From: an uncultured SAR116 cluster alpha proteobacterium
GTDB taxonomy: Bacteria > Pseudomonadota > Alphaproteobacteria > Puniceispirillales > Puniceispirillaceae
NCBI GenBank assembly: GCA_902520885.1
Contig: CABYPW010000015.1
Coordinates: forward strand, 1-52,568
DNA: 52,568 nucleotides
Direction of reading: 5' to 3'
In this document: positions 27,123 to 36,125 of the stretch, in pieces
Layout of the letters: each line of letters starts with the position of its first letter
Position numbering within the stretch: the first letter of the stretch is position 1
Translations under genes and position numbers: made by a program
The notes under the pieces: generated by a model
The model's database searches: none
What the model saw: the letters and a program-made list of their open reading frames with translations, nothing else
What the model was told of the DNA's origin: nothing

Positions 27123-28058
27123 GTGCTTTCGGAAGCTGTTACGCATAAAACGAATGAGGGATTGGACGCAACCATCAGCCTTCAAAAAAACGGAAAAAGT
27201 TTTTATTGGGCTTCTCATTTTCTTGGCCATGAAATGTCTAAAAATGCAGCCAAGTTGTATTCCTACTGTCGTATACTAGATGACTTAGCAGACTCAGAAA
27301 TTGAGTATGGCCCAGATAGGCTCAGAAATATACATCTGAATTTAAAGAATAAAAAAAAATATTCTGACCCGCTTCTGGATGAAATGCTTATATTTTTTGA
27401 AGATATGAACCTACCCTTCAGGGCTTTGAAGGACTTAATTGAGGGACTTCTGCAAGATCAAAACGATGTTCTAATTAAAAATGAGGCTGAATTAATTCAA
27501 TATAGCTATCATGTTGCTGGGTCAGTGGGATGGATGATGTGTCCAATACTTAAATACAGAAATAAAAAAGCATTTGCTTTTGCAGTAGATCTTGGAATTG
27601 CTATGCAACTTACCAATATTGCACGAGATGTGCGGGAAGATGCTTGCATGGGTAGACGATATTTACCGTCAGATTGGGTAAACGATATGTCGCCAACAGA
27701 TATTTTAGAGGCTTCCAAAAAACCAAATTCAAAAGATGCTCAATTAGTAAAAAAAGCTATTATAAAGCTATTATGTCTTGCAGACCAGTATTATCGGAGT
27801 GGCGTGAAAGGATTAGTTTTTTTACCATGGAAGGCACATTTAGCTATTGGTGTTGCAGGGTGTGTTTATCAAAAAATAGGAACCCAATTGATTGCCAAAA
27901 AAGTTAATTGGTATGATGGACGCACAGTCACTTCCAGTTTTGCAAAAATTCTATCAAGCTGCGGTGTGTTTCCTCTTTTATTTTCAAGGTTTCTTAAACC
28001 TCCTAAACATGATGCTAAACTGCATCAATACCTTGCAGAAAAGCTTGATATGTTATGA
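27123..28058 (+). CDS. crtB: Phytoene synthase
   Basis: Head-to-head condensation of two GGPP to phytoene. Both Asp-rich sites are present: the first in YCRILDDLADSEIEYG (D53, D54, D57) and the second in QLTNIARDVREDACMGRRYL. Length is 311 residues. The start is GTG 27123 with AAGGAT upstream. The stop overlaps the ATG of crtY (ATGA), so the two are coupled. Confidence 0.95.
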   Translation: MLSEAVTHKTNEGLDATISLQKNGKSFYWASHFLGHEMSKNAAKLYSYCRILDDLADSEIEYGPDRLRNIHLNLKNKKKYSDPLLDEMLIFFEDMNLPFRALKDLIEGLLQDQNDVLIKNEAELIQYSYHVAGSVGWMMCPILKYRNKKAFAFAVDLGIAMQLTNIARDVREDACMGRRYLPSDWVNDMSPTDILEASKKPNSKDAQLVKKAIIKLLCLADQYYRSGVKGLVFLPWKAHLAIGVAGCVYQKIGTQLIAKKVNWYDGRTVTSSFAKILSSCGVFPLLFSRFLKPPKHDAKLHQYLAEKLDML

Positions 28059-29197
28059 GCATTCAAACTAAAGGAGTGAAGGCAAAAACAGCAGCAATTA
28101 TTGGTGGTGGCTGTGCAGGCTGGTCTCTTGCAGCAAGAGTCGACCGACTATCTGCTAATAGTGTAACTCTCTACTTAAAAGAGGAAACTCACCCTTCCCA
28201 TAATTGGGGTTTCTGGCAGATGCCTTGGCTTTCTGACGCGTATTCGAAAAAAAGGGCAATGTGGAATAGTTGGCAAATCATAACTGACGAGGGAATAGTA
28301 ACCCATCATAGCCGTAACCACGCTTATTGCAGTATTACGAGTGATGATTGGTTCGATTGGTGCCAACAACGATTTCATTCCGCAGCCACCACAACAGAGA
28401 TCATAAGGTTACCTGTAACTAACACAGATAAAAATATACTAATGACATCGGATCATAAAAAAAGATATGATTTTATTTATGATTCCCGTCCTCCTAAGAC
28501 AGATAAGAACATTCTACTTCAGCATTTTAAAGGTTTGGAAATTAAAACATCTATCCCGGTTTTTAATTCTAAGGCTGCCGTTTTAATGGACTTCAGGGTA
28601 TCTCAAAAAAACGGTATTCATTTCATGTATGTACTTGGTTATGACGCATATACAGCTCTAGTAGAGTCAACTTTTTTTAGCACATCAACCCATCGAGAAG
28701 AAGTTTATGACGAAGCAATAAAAGACTATTTAAGTCGTATTTATAATGTTACCAGCTTCAAAATCATAAAAAGTGAAAAAGGTATAATCCCAATGGGGGA
28801 TGTTAGACCAAAAGATCAAAATCCTTTTTTGTATTCTATTGGAAGCAATGCTGGAGCTATTAGACCCTCATCTGGCTATGCATTTAGCTTTATTCAAAAG
28901 CAAATTACACGATTTTTAGATCGTCAAACAAAACCAACAACCCCACATAAAAAACATGACTTAATGATGGATCACATATTTTTAGAGGTTCTTAAATCCC
29001 ACCCAGAAAAAGCACAGAGACTTTTCTTTAAATTAGCAAGAGCGTTAGATGGTGACTCATTTGCTCGATTTTTAAGCGGTGAAGCCAATATTAAAGATTA
29101 TTTTTTAGTTATAAACTCAATGCCTAAATGGCTATTTATTAATCAAGCCATTAGAGTTATCATAGAAAAGTGGAAAAGGATAGCTAAATGGGCTTGA
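28055..29197 (+). CDS. crtY: Lycopene beta-cyclase
   Basis: A 380-residue CrtY-type cyclase that makes beta-carotene from lycopene. The FAD loop is IIGGGCAGWSLAARV, and the characteristic SHNWGFWQMPWL segment and later IIPMGDVRPKDQNPFLYSIGSNAGAIRPSSGYAF match proteobacterial CrtY, in which this late motif is GxxAGxxxPxTGY-like. It overlaps crtB by 4 and blh by 10 bases, so crtB-crtY-blh-idi forms a tight cluster. No crtZ hydroxylase is present, so beta-carotene is the end product. Confidence 0.92.
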   Translation: MSIQTKGVKAKTAAIIGGGCAGWSLAARVDRLSANSVTLYLKEETHPSHNWGFWQMPWLSDAYSKKRAMWNSWQIITDEGIVTHHSRNHAYCSITSDDWFDWCQQRFHSAATTTEIIRLPVTNTDKNILMTSDHKKRYDFIYDSRPPKTDKNILLQHFKGLEIKTSIPVFNSKAAVLMDFRVSQKNGIHFMYVLGYDAYTALVESTFFSTSTHREEVYDEAIKDYLSRIYNVTSFKIIKSEKGIIPMGDVRPKDQNPFLYSIGSNAGAIRPSSGYAFSFIQKQITRFLDRQTKPTTPHKKHDLMMDHIFLEVLKSHPEKAQRLFFKLARALDGDSFARFLSGEANIKDYFLVINSMPKWLFINQAIRVIIEKWKRIAKWA

Positions 29198-30015
29198 TGT
29201 TGATTGATTGGTGTGCGTTAGCATTAGTTGTGTTTATTGGTTTGCCACATGGCGCCTTAGATGCTGCTATTTCTTTTTCAATGATTTCTTCATCGAAGAG
29301 AATTGCCAGATTAGCAGGACTACTATTCATTTACCTGTTGCTAGCAATAGCTATTTTTTTAATTTGGTATCAATTACCAGCATTTTCTCTTCTTATTTTT
29401 CTTTTAATAAGCATAGTCCATTTTGGAATGGCTGATTTCAATGCATCCCCAACTAAACTTAAGTGGCCTCACATTATTGCACATGGCGGCGTTGTCGCTG
29501 TTTGGTTACCGCTTATCCATAAAAATGAAGTTACGAAGCTATTTTCAATATTAACAAATGGTCCAACTCCCATTTTATGGGACATACTATTGATATTTTT
29601 TTTATGTTGGAGCATAGGAGTATGTCTTCATACTTATGAAACTTTACGTTCTAAACATTATCATACTGCCTTTGAACTTATTGGATTAATTTTTCTAGCC
29701 TGGTATGCACCCCCTCTCGTTACTTTTGCCATATACTTCTGCCTCATCCATAGCAGACGTCACTTCATTTTTGTTTGGAAACAGTTACGGCATATGAGTT
29801 CAAAAAAAATAATGATAGGTAGTGCCATTATTTTATCTTTTACAAGCTGGTTGATAGGCGGAGGAATATATTTTTTTCTTAATTCAAAAATGATGGCCAG
29901 TGAAGCTGCTTTACAAACTGTCTTTATTGGTCTTGCGGCTTTAACGGTTCCTCACATGATACTTATCGACCTTATATTTAGACCACACTCTTCTAGAATT
30001 AGAACCAGAAATTGA
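29188..30015 (+). CDS. blh: Beta-carotene 15,15'-dioxygenase (Brp/Blh)
   Basis: Iron-dependent membrane enzyme cleaving beta-carotene to two retinals, the chromophore of the opsin at 23.6 kb. The family histidines are visible: H21 in IGLPHGALDAAI, H78 in SIVHFGMADF, then CLIHSRRHF and LTVPHMIL. About eight membrane helices over 275 residues. The start overlaps crtY by 10 bases and its stop lies just before the idi start. Confidence 0.95.
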   Translation: MGLMLIDWCALALVVFIGLPHGALDAAISFSMISSSKRIARLAGLLFIYLLLAIAIFLIWYQLPAFSLLIFLLISIVHFGMADFNASPTKLKWPHIIAHGGVVAVWLPLIHKNEVTKLFSILTNGPTPILWDILLIFFLCWSIGVCLHTYETLRSKHYHTAFELIGLIFLAWYAPPLVTFAIYFCLIHSRRHFIFVWKQLRHMSSKKIMIGSAIILSFTSWLIGGGIYFFLNSKMMASEAALQTVFIGLAALTVPHMILIDLIFRPHSSRIRTRN

Positions 30016-30026
30016 GACAGTTTTTT

Positions 30027-31070
30027 ATGATTACCCCCACCACAAAAGATTTAATTTCTTCTGCTCGTAAAGATGTTCATATTGATTTATCTAAATCAGA
30101 ACTTTCTCGCTTCAATATTGTTCACCCTTTAGACCTAATTACACTGCCACATAATGCTCTTCCAGAAATAGATTTTGATGATGTAGATACTTCTTGTGAA
30201 TTTCTAAATAAAGAATTATCGTTTCCATTTGTGATAACAGGAATGACAGGTGGAACTCCTCGTGGGAATAGACTAAATCTCGCCTTTGCAGAGGTAGCTA
30301 ACCAATGCGGTGTTGCTTTTGGTGTTGGAAGCCAAAGAAGCAGCATTACAAATGGTAAAAGCCAAAAGGAGTTGAGGAAATTAGCTCCAAAAATTCCAAT
30401 TATTGGCAACATTGGAGGCATTCAACTTGCGCAGGAAAATGGTTTAGAATTAGCTAAGGCTGCTATAGAAGACCTCGAGGCAGATGCTCTTGCAATTCAT
30501 TTAAATCCGCTCCAGGAGATAATCCAACCAGAGGGAGAATCCAATTGGAGTGGCGTTCTAAATTCGATTGAAATAGCGGTAAAAACGTTACCATGTCCTA
30601 TTCTCATTAAGGAAGTCGGTGCGGGCATAAGTTTAACTGTGGCCAAAAAACTTCATAACGTTGGAGTCTACTACATTGATGTTGCTTGTGCAGGAGGAAC
30701 AAGTTGGGCGAGGATTGAAGCTGAACGACTTCCAAAAAGCCAGCGTGAGCTCTATGAGCCATTTCTTGATTGGGGACACCTAATTACAGATATTTTGCCC
30801 GAAATGCGACAAATACTTCAACAAATCACAATTATTGGCTCTGGCGGTTTACGCAATGGACTTGATTTAGCTAAGCTTTTATATCTCGGCTGTCATATTG
30901 GGGGCGGCGCATCTGTTTTATTAAAATCGTTGGAAACAGAAGAATTAGAAGTTAAACAAGAGCATCTTTTTCAATCACTGAAAACAATAAAAGAACAATT
31001 ATCCATCGCCTTATTTCTTACGGGGATCAATAAAGCAGGTGATTTGAGTAACTTAAATAAAATGTTATAA
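30027..31070 (+). CDS. fni: Isopentenyl-diphosphate isomerase, type 2
   Basis: FMN- and NADPH-dependent IPP isomerase that balances IPP and DMAPP for CrtE. The family motifs FVITGMTGGTPRGNRLN, FGVGSQR, GNIGG, HLNPLQEIIQPEGE and the FMN/phosphate site TIIGSGGLRNGLDLAK are complete. I use ATG 30027; a TTG five codons upstream overlaps the blh stop. It is the last gene of the retinal cluster and is followed by structured DNA. Confidence 0.94.
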   Translation: MITPTTKDLISSARKDVHIDLSKSELSRFNIVHPLDLITLPHNALPEIDFDDVDTSCEFLNKELSFPFVITGMTGGTPRGNRLNLAFAEVANQCGVAFGVGSQRSSITNGKSQKELRKLAPKIPIIGNIGGIQLAQENGLELAKAAIEDLEADALAIHLNPLQEIIQPEGESNWSGVLNSIEIAVKTLPCPILIKEVGAGISLTVAKKLHNVGVYYIDVACAGGTSWARIEAERLPKSQRELYEPFLDWGHLITDILPEMRQILQQITIIGSGGLRNGLDLAKLLYLGCHIGGGASVLLKSLETEELEVKQEHLFQSLKTIKEQLSIALFLTGINKAGDLSNLNKML

Positions 31071-31144
31071 AAAAAACAGTTTTTTTACTAAAATGAAAAA
31101 ATATATACTTGCAAAACCGTTAAATATCTACCACCGTATATACT

Positions 31145-31212
31145 AAGACTTTATTAAAAGTCTTCCCCCAGACTGGAGGTCTCGGTTTTCCTACTTTCCG
31201 AGGCCTCCTACT
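31145..31212 (+). terminator. Tandem hairpins after idi (terminator or small RNA)
   Basis: Stem 1: AAGACTTT 31145-31152 with AAAGTCTT 31157-31164, 8 bp perfect, loop ATTA. Stem 2: GGAGGTCTCGG 31175-31185 with CCGAGGCCTCC 31198-31208, 11 bp with one G-U pair, 12-base loop, then TACTTTT. Between them lie CCCCC and a further AGACT (31170-31174) that could pair with the right arm of stem 1 instead. It probably ends the crt operon, but the double structure is richer than a simple terminator. Confidence 0.6.
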
Positions 31213-31530
31213 TTTAAACATAGTATTTAAAATTTAATCATTTTGTATCGTCTTTTAGATTACAATCTATTATTTCACAATGTAAGATTATATTTTGTAA
31301 CTTAGTAAAAAAATTTATGCCAAATTCATTTATTTTAAATTAATGGGATAGCGGTAATTAATTTTAAATTAATAATGCCTTCGCCTTAAAGCATTAAAAG
31401 AAAAAGAATGAATTTAATTGTGTAACTCAAAATGCTTGCTTTAAATACAGTTTAAATTATGTTTTACGAGAGTATTTTCAACTTTCTATGCTAGGAAATT
31501 ACAAAATTTTTAACGATAAGGTTTTAAGAT
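31213..31530. other. AT-rich intergenic stretch before the lldD-like gene
   Basis: No gene seen. It contains a 13-base direct repeat, ATTTTAAATTAAT at 31332-31344 and 31361-31373, and a weak 6-bp inverted repeat (31373-31378 with 31391-31396). The promoter of the lldD-like gene is presumably here, but I could not pick out a clear -35/-10 pair. Confidence 0.35.
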
Positions 31531-32697
31531 TTGACAACTAAGTTAATGTCAAAATTCCCAAGAATTAGTGATCTAGAGCCAGCCGCTGCTAGAAACATTC
31601 CCCCATTTATACATGCATATCTTGAGGCCGGGACTGGAAATGGGCATGCTATGTCTCGCAATCGAAAAGCTTTAGACAAAGTCACATTCACCCCCGAATT
31701 AATGCATGGAAGATTTATTCCCAATCTAGAAACTAAGTTTTTGGGTCAGACATTTTCAATGCCATTCGGTGTTGCCCCAATTGGATTATCTTCTATGATT
31801 TGGCCTCTATCCGAACATCACCTCGGCGCAATGGCAGCAAAATTGAATATACCCTATACACTTAGCACTGTTGCGGGAGCAAGCATTGAGGATATTGGAA
31901 GTAAATGTGATGGATTTGGCTGGTTTCAATTATATGCGCCACACAGCCGTGAAATTATGTGCTCTTTATTAGAGAGAGCAGTGAGTTCAAATATGAAGGT
32001 TTTGGTAGTTACAGGAGATGTGCCTGGGCCTAGTCGACGAGAAGATATGCGCAAAGCTGGAGCACCCATTGGTTCTAGGAATGAAACTAAAATGAACCTA
32101 AAAATGCTTTTACAAATCTTGCAGCATCCAAGATGGGCTCTGGCTGCATTGGAACTAAAAGGCAAACTCCGTTTTAAAAATATGGAACCCTATGTCCCCA
32201 GAGATAACCCAAAGCCTATATCAGAATTTATAGGAGAACAGCTTAACGGTTCATTAACTTGGGAATATTTGTCAGAAATTAGAAAACATTGGAAAGGCAA
32301 ACTGCTCTTAAAGGGCGTGATGCAAAAATCAGACGCGATGAAAGCTGTTGATATAGGTGTTGATGGGATAGTGGTTTCAAACCATGGCGGCAGACAGTTT
32401 GACGGGAACCCTGCTTCTATATCTGCTCTACCCTCAATACGCCAAGCAGTCGGACCTAAATACCCACTTGTTTTTGATAGCGGAATCCGGTCTGGTCTTG
32501 ATATACTTAGAGCCCTGGCATTAGGAGCAGATTTCGTTCTTGTTGGGAGACCATTTTTATATGGGTTAGCTGCTGTTGGAACACACGGCGGAGAACATGT
32601 TGCACAAATACTTGAAGAGGAAATCATCAACGCGCTTCTCCAAATAGGAGCAAAAAACATACCTGAATTACGCCAGCGCCTAGATTTAAAAAATTAA
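31531..32697 (+). CDS. FMN-dependent alpha-hydroxy-acid dehydrogenase (LldD-like)
   Basis: A 388-residue (beta/alpha)8 flavoenzyme of the L-lactate dehydrogenase/glycolate oxidase family. The active-site motif SNHGGRQFDG holds the catalytic His and substrate Arg. PFGVAPIGLSSMIWP and VVTGDVPGPSRRED bind FMN and shape the active site, and DSGIRSGLDILRALALGADF follows. Lactate is the likeliest substrate, but mandelate, glycolate and other 2-hydroxy acids are possible. The start may be TTG 31531 or ATG 31546. It converges on the helicase with a 4-base overlap of stops. Confidence 0.9.
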   Translation: MTTKLMSKFPRISDLEPAAARNIPPFIHAYLEAGTGNGHAMSRNRKALDKVTFTPELMHGRFIPNLETKFLGQTFSMPFGVAPIGLSSMIWPLSEHHLGAMAAKLNIPYTLSTVAGASIEDIGSKCDGFGWFQLYAPHSREIMCSLLERAVSSNMKVLVVTGDVPGPSRREDMRKAGAPIGSRNETKMNLKMLLQILQHPRWALAALELKGKLRFKNMEPYVPRDNPKPISEFIGEQLNGSLTWEYLSEIRKHWKGKLLLKGVMQKSDAMKAVDIGVDGIVVSNHGGRQFDGNPASISALPSIRQAVGPKYPLVFDSGIRSGLDILRALALGADFVLVGRPFLYGLAAVGTHGGEHVAQILEEEIINALLQIGAKNIPELRQRLDLKN

Positions 32698-34673
32698 AAT
32701 TTACTGCGCCGCAACGGCGCCCTGCCCCCACCCATTGTGGTTGATATCTTTCTCTTTTTAGTCTTGTTTTTTCCTGACTGCCGAAAAGCTATAGCTTTTC
32801 CTTTTTTATCCTGACTTTGATTAGATTGGCCTACCTTCAAATCATGAGGAGCCTTCTTATGCACTGCTTGATTTTCAAAATGAGTTTTCTCTGTATTCGC
32901 TTTTTTTAGCTTTCTCTTATTTTTTTTAAAATCTAATTCACCTGAAACTGCTTTGCTTTTCTTTGATTTAGACTTTTTCTTATTTTCTAAAGATAGTTTG
33001 ACGTTTTTTTTAGTAGAAAGCTCGGATGAGCCTGCATGATTACTACTCCTCCTAGAAGAAGAAAACTTGCGCTTTCGAACCAGCTGTATGCGCTCTGGCG
33101 CCGCCTGCATTTGTTTTATTTGAATTTTTTCTTCTAGCAAAAAATCAGGGCCAATTTCGGCAAGTAATTGCTGAACGCCATTTGATGCAATTTCAACAAA
33201 TGTTAAGGAATTATGTATCTGAATATCCCCAATCAAGGACTTATCCATATTTCCAACTCGACATAACATAGCAACAAGCCACCTAGGTTCTGCATTATCC
33301 CTGTAGCCAACTGATAATTCAAACCAGCTTGAATTAGAAAAATCAGCAGGTCCTATTGCATTAGAAACTGTTAATTCTTCTGGTGCTGATTTTCCAGCCA
33401 TTTGACTACGAACAAATGCAGATGCAATCGCTTCAATTGGAAATTTTTGCAGTATCCTCTGGGCTATCTCCACTTCCGAAGCATCTGCTGGGCTAGTTAA
33501 CAACTCAGACTTAAGTAAGCCAATTCTATCTTTTTCAATTATTTGGTCTGCAGATGGTGGGGTTACCCAGCTAGGTTCAATACCATTGCTCTCAAACATT
33601 CTCTCTACTTTTTTAAAATTTCTATTTGGGATTAATACAACAGAAACACCCTTACGTCCTGCACGACCAGTGCGACCAGACCTATGCAACATTGCTTCAT
33701 TACTTTGAGGCAAGTCGGCGTGGATAACTAACTCAAGATTAGGTAAATCGATACCTCTAGCTGCAACATCCGTAGCCACACAAACATTTGCTTTCCCGAC
33801 TCGCATAGATTGCAGAGCAAAGTTTCGCTCTTTTTGCGAGAGTTCTCCAGATAACGCTACAACAGAAAATCCACGATTAGTCAACCTTGACGCTAAATGA
33901 GTAACAGCAGCCCTTGTATTACAAAACACAATCGCTCCAGATACATCATGATATCGAAGTAAGTTGACAACCGCTTTGTCTCTATCGGAAGGTTGAATCT
34001 TAATAGCATGATAGCTAATGTCTAAATGCTGCGATTTTTTTGAAGAGACAGAAATACGAACTGATTCTTTCTGGTAGGTTTTAGCTAATTTAACAATTTG
34101 AGTTGGAACAGTAGCTGAAAACAACAAAGTCCTTCGTTCAACAGGTGCCTTCCCTAAGATAAAAGTTAAATCTTCACGAAATCCCATATCTAGCATTTCA
34201 TCGGCTTCATCAAGAACAACAGCCTTTATGTGTGACAAACTTAAAACACCTCGTTCAATATGGTCTCTTATTCTGCCTGGAGTTCCAACAATAATGTGCG
34301 CACCACTTTCTAACGTTCTTCGCTCAGCTCGTGGATCCATACCCCCAACACAAGAGGCAAATTGCGCCTTGGTGCGAACATATAGCCACTCAAGCTCTTT
34401 TCTTACCTGCAAAGCTAATTCTCTTGTTGGTGCAATTATTATTGCAAGAGGTATTTTTGGGGGATCAAATTCCATTTTTTCAGCAAGTAACGTATTAGCA
34501 ATAGAAATTCCAAAAGCAAGTGTTTTTCCTGAACCAGTTTGAGCAGATACAAGAAGATCAGAATTTGCATCCTCAATTCTAAGTATGGCCTCTTGTACAG
34601 GTGTCAACGTAATATAACTTCGTGCTGACATTGCTTCTGCGAGGGCAGAATGAATTTTGGTCTGATTTGACAT
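32694..34673 (-). CDS. DEAD-box RNA helicase with DbpA-type RNA-binding domain
   Basis: ATP-dependent RNA helicase of the DeaD/CsdA type. The N-terminal core has the Q-motif region YITLTPVQEAIL, AQTGSGKT, PTRELALQ, DEAD, SAT and HRSGRTGRAG. A DbpA-like RNA-binding domain around residues 460-530 (VGYRDNAEPRWLVAMLCRVG) follows, then a long Lys/Ser/Arg tail. Such proteins act in ribosome assembly and cold adaptation. I use ATG 34673 (GAGAG upstream); a GTG ten codons earlier is possible. Total length is about 659 residues. Confidence 0.93.
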   Translation of the reverse strand: MSNQTKIHSALAEAMSARSYITLTPVQEAILRIEDANSDLLVSAQTGSGKTLAFGISIANTLLAEKMEFDPPKIPLAIIIAPTRELALQVRKELEWLYVRTKAQFASCVGGMDPRAERRTLESGAHIIVGTPGRIRDHIERGVLSLSHIKAVVLDEADEMLDMGFREDLTFILGKAPVERRTLLFSATVPTQIVKLAKTYQKESVRISVSSKKSQHLDISYHAIKIQPSDRDKAVVNLLRYHDVSGAIVFCNTRAAVTHLASRLTNRGFSVVALSGELSQKERNFALQSMRVGKANVCVATDVAARGIDLPNLELVIHADLPQSNEAMLHRSGRTGRAGRKGVSVVLIPNRNFKKVERMFESNGIEPSWVTPPSADQIIEKDRIGLLKSELLTSPADASEVEIAQRILQKFPIEAIASAFVRSQMAGKSAPEELTVSNAIGPADFSNSSWFELSVGYRDNAEPRWLVAMLCRVGNMDKSLIGDIQIHNSLTFVEIASNGVQQLLAEIGPDFLLEEKIQIKQMQAAPERIQLVRKRKFSSSRRSSNHAGSSELSTKKNVKLSLENKKKSKSKKSKAVSGELDFKKNKRKLKKANTEKTHFENQAVHKKAPHDLKVGQSNQSQDKKGKAIAFRQSGKNKTKKRKISTTMGGGRAPLRRSKF

Positions 34674-35014
34674 AAAATTTCTCTCGAACTGGGTGACTGC
34701 CACCTAAAACTACGCTGTTATTACCTAAACCATAATTATACTAATCTTTAACTACAGGTTACAGCATGAAACACTTCCAGTTGAATACGCTCTGTAGTCC
34801 TTGCTGTCAAAGATTATTCATTTGGGAAGGGGCAATGAATTGTTTTACAAAATTATGAGTTAAATGCGACAATAAAATATGTCATCCATATAAATTTGTG
34901 AAAGGAAATAATAAAAAAGCATAATTTTTTTAAATTTTTGCTTCCTCAATATATTAATACAAACTAAAGATATAGTTAAGAATATAATTGCCAACTAGTT
35001 TATTGAACGAGAAG

Positions 35015-35395
35015 ATGATGAAAGAATTCATTGACCAATTAAAATTTAATATAGATGGCTTGATCCCTGCAGTTGCGCAGCAATGGGATAGTGGTGAGAT
35101 TTTAATGATGGCATGGATGTCTAAACAAACATTGCTAAAATCATTGGAACAAAAAAGGGCTATTTATTACTCTCGCTCTAGACAAACTGAATGGCGCAAA
35201 GGCGACACATCTGGAAATATTCAGATAATAAAAGAAATTCGCATAGACTGTGATAACGATTGTATTTTGCTTTTAGTAGACCAAAAAGGTGCAGCTTGTC
35301 ACAAAAATACCAGAAGTTGCTTTACAAAACTGCTGTCTGAGACAGGTCTTAAAAATAACGCTGAAACAGCATACCCAACATTTTATGTTATTTGA
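35015..35395 (+). CDS. hisI: Phosphoribosyl-AMP cyclohydrolase
   Basis: Third step of histidine synthesis, opening the purine ring of PR-AMP. The family core reads MMAWMSKQTLLKSLEQKRAI, YYSRSRQTEWRKGDTSGN, then the metal sites DCDNDC and ACHKNTRSCF. It is the stand-alone HisI form, without HisE. ATG 35015 follows GAGAAG; a TTG nine codons upstream is less likely. Its histidine partners are not in the window. Confidence 0.94.
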   Translation: MMKEFIDQLKFNIDGLIPAVAQQWDSGEILMMAWMSKQTLLKSLEQKRAIYYSRSRQTEWRKGDTSGNIQIIKEIRIDCDNDCILLLVDQKGAACHKNTRSCFTKLLSETGLKNNAETAYPTFYVI

Positions 35396-35410
35396 GAATA
35401 TTAGCCAAAT

Positions 35411-35872
35411 TTAATTACTCTCTTCTAAGTGCCACCTTCTCTTAGCTGCTTTGTCATTCTCCCGCTCTGAAACCCAAGTTGTACCATCTTTTGTTTCTTC
35501 AGCCTTCCAAAATGGAGCATCTGTTTTTAAATAATCCATAATATATTGGCATCCATCAAAGGCAGCGTGTCGATGCGCTGAAGCGCATCCAACAAATACT
35601 ATCATCTCCTCCGGTTTAAGTCTTCCAACACGGTGCACAATTGTGACAGAGTCTATTGGCCATTCTTTTTTTGCTTTCTGCGCTATCTCTTCAAGAGTCG
35701 TTTCTGACATTCCTGGATAATGTTCTAACGTTAAAGAAATTAGTGAGCTATCTTTTGAGCTATCTCTTACCATCCCACAAAAAGTTGCGATAGCCCCAAT
35801 TGACTTCGAACTCAATTGCTTAATCTCTGCTGTAACGTCAAACTCCTCGTTTTGAATAGAAATTTTAATCAA
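35411..35872 (-). CDS. moaE: Molybdopterin synthase catalytic subunit
   Basis: Large subunit of MPT synthase, which adds two sulfurs from MoaD-thiocarboxylate to cPMP. Conserved parts are AIATFCGMVRD near residue 30, LEHYPGM, VHRVGRLKPEE, a central FVGCASAHRHAAFDGC, and the C-terminal KTDAPFWKAEE with the active-site lysines. It starts one base after moaD, the usual order, and is the last gene of the operon. Confidence 0.95.
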   Translation of the reverse strand: MIKISIQNEEFDVTAEIKQLSSKSIGAIATFCGMVRDSSKDSSLISLTLEHYPGMSETTLEEIAQKAKKEWPIDSVTIVHRVGRLKPEEMIVFVGCASAHRHAAFDGCQYIMDYLKTDAPFWKAEETKDGTTWVSERENDKAAKRRWHLEESN

Positions 35873-35873
35873 T

Positions 35874-36125
35874 TCAGCCCCCTGTCACAGGTGGGAAGAA
35901 AGCAACTTCATCGGTATCTGCCACTTCTGAATTGTTAGCAACAAATTTTTGGTTTTTTGCTGCTCTTATTGAGCTTAAATCTTGGAAAGCTCGTCTATGC
36001 CCATCTGATTGATCTTTTAAATACTGAGCAAGTTGCTCAATTGTTTTAACAGTTTTAGGACAAGAAATATCCTCATAAGGATAACCAATATAGTCTCTTA
36101 CCCATGCAAAATAATAAATTTTCAT
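35874..36125 (-). CDS. moaD: Molybdopterin synthase sulfur carrier subunit
   Basis: Ubiquitin-like small subunit of MPT synthase, 83-85 residues, ending in the Gly-Gly that is adenylated and thiocarboxylated (FFPPVTGG). Residues MKIYYFAWVRDYIG begin the beta-grasp fold. I use ATG 36125, which overlaps the moeA stop as ATGA; an ATG two codons earlier is also possible. Placement between moeA and moaE supports translational coupling. Confidence 0.93.
   Translation of the reverse strand: MKIYYFAWVRDYIGYPYEDISCPKTVKTIEQLAQYLKDQSDGHRRAFQDLSSIRAAKNQKFVANNSEVADTDEVAFFPPVTGG

Noticed and set aside
29991-29998. TTCTAGAA near the idi start as a second copy of the opsin palindrome core
   Set aside because: Only 8 bases match, it lies inside blh coding sequence, and such a short AT-rich word is expected by chance.
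32190-32660. 156-codon minus-strand frame opposite the lldD-like gene
   Set aside because: It lies wholly antisense to a strongly conserved FMN enzyme and its product matches no family; its Ser/Pro-rich composition is typical of a shadow frame.
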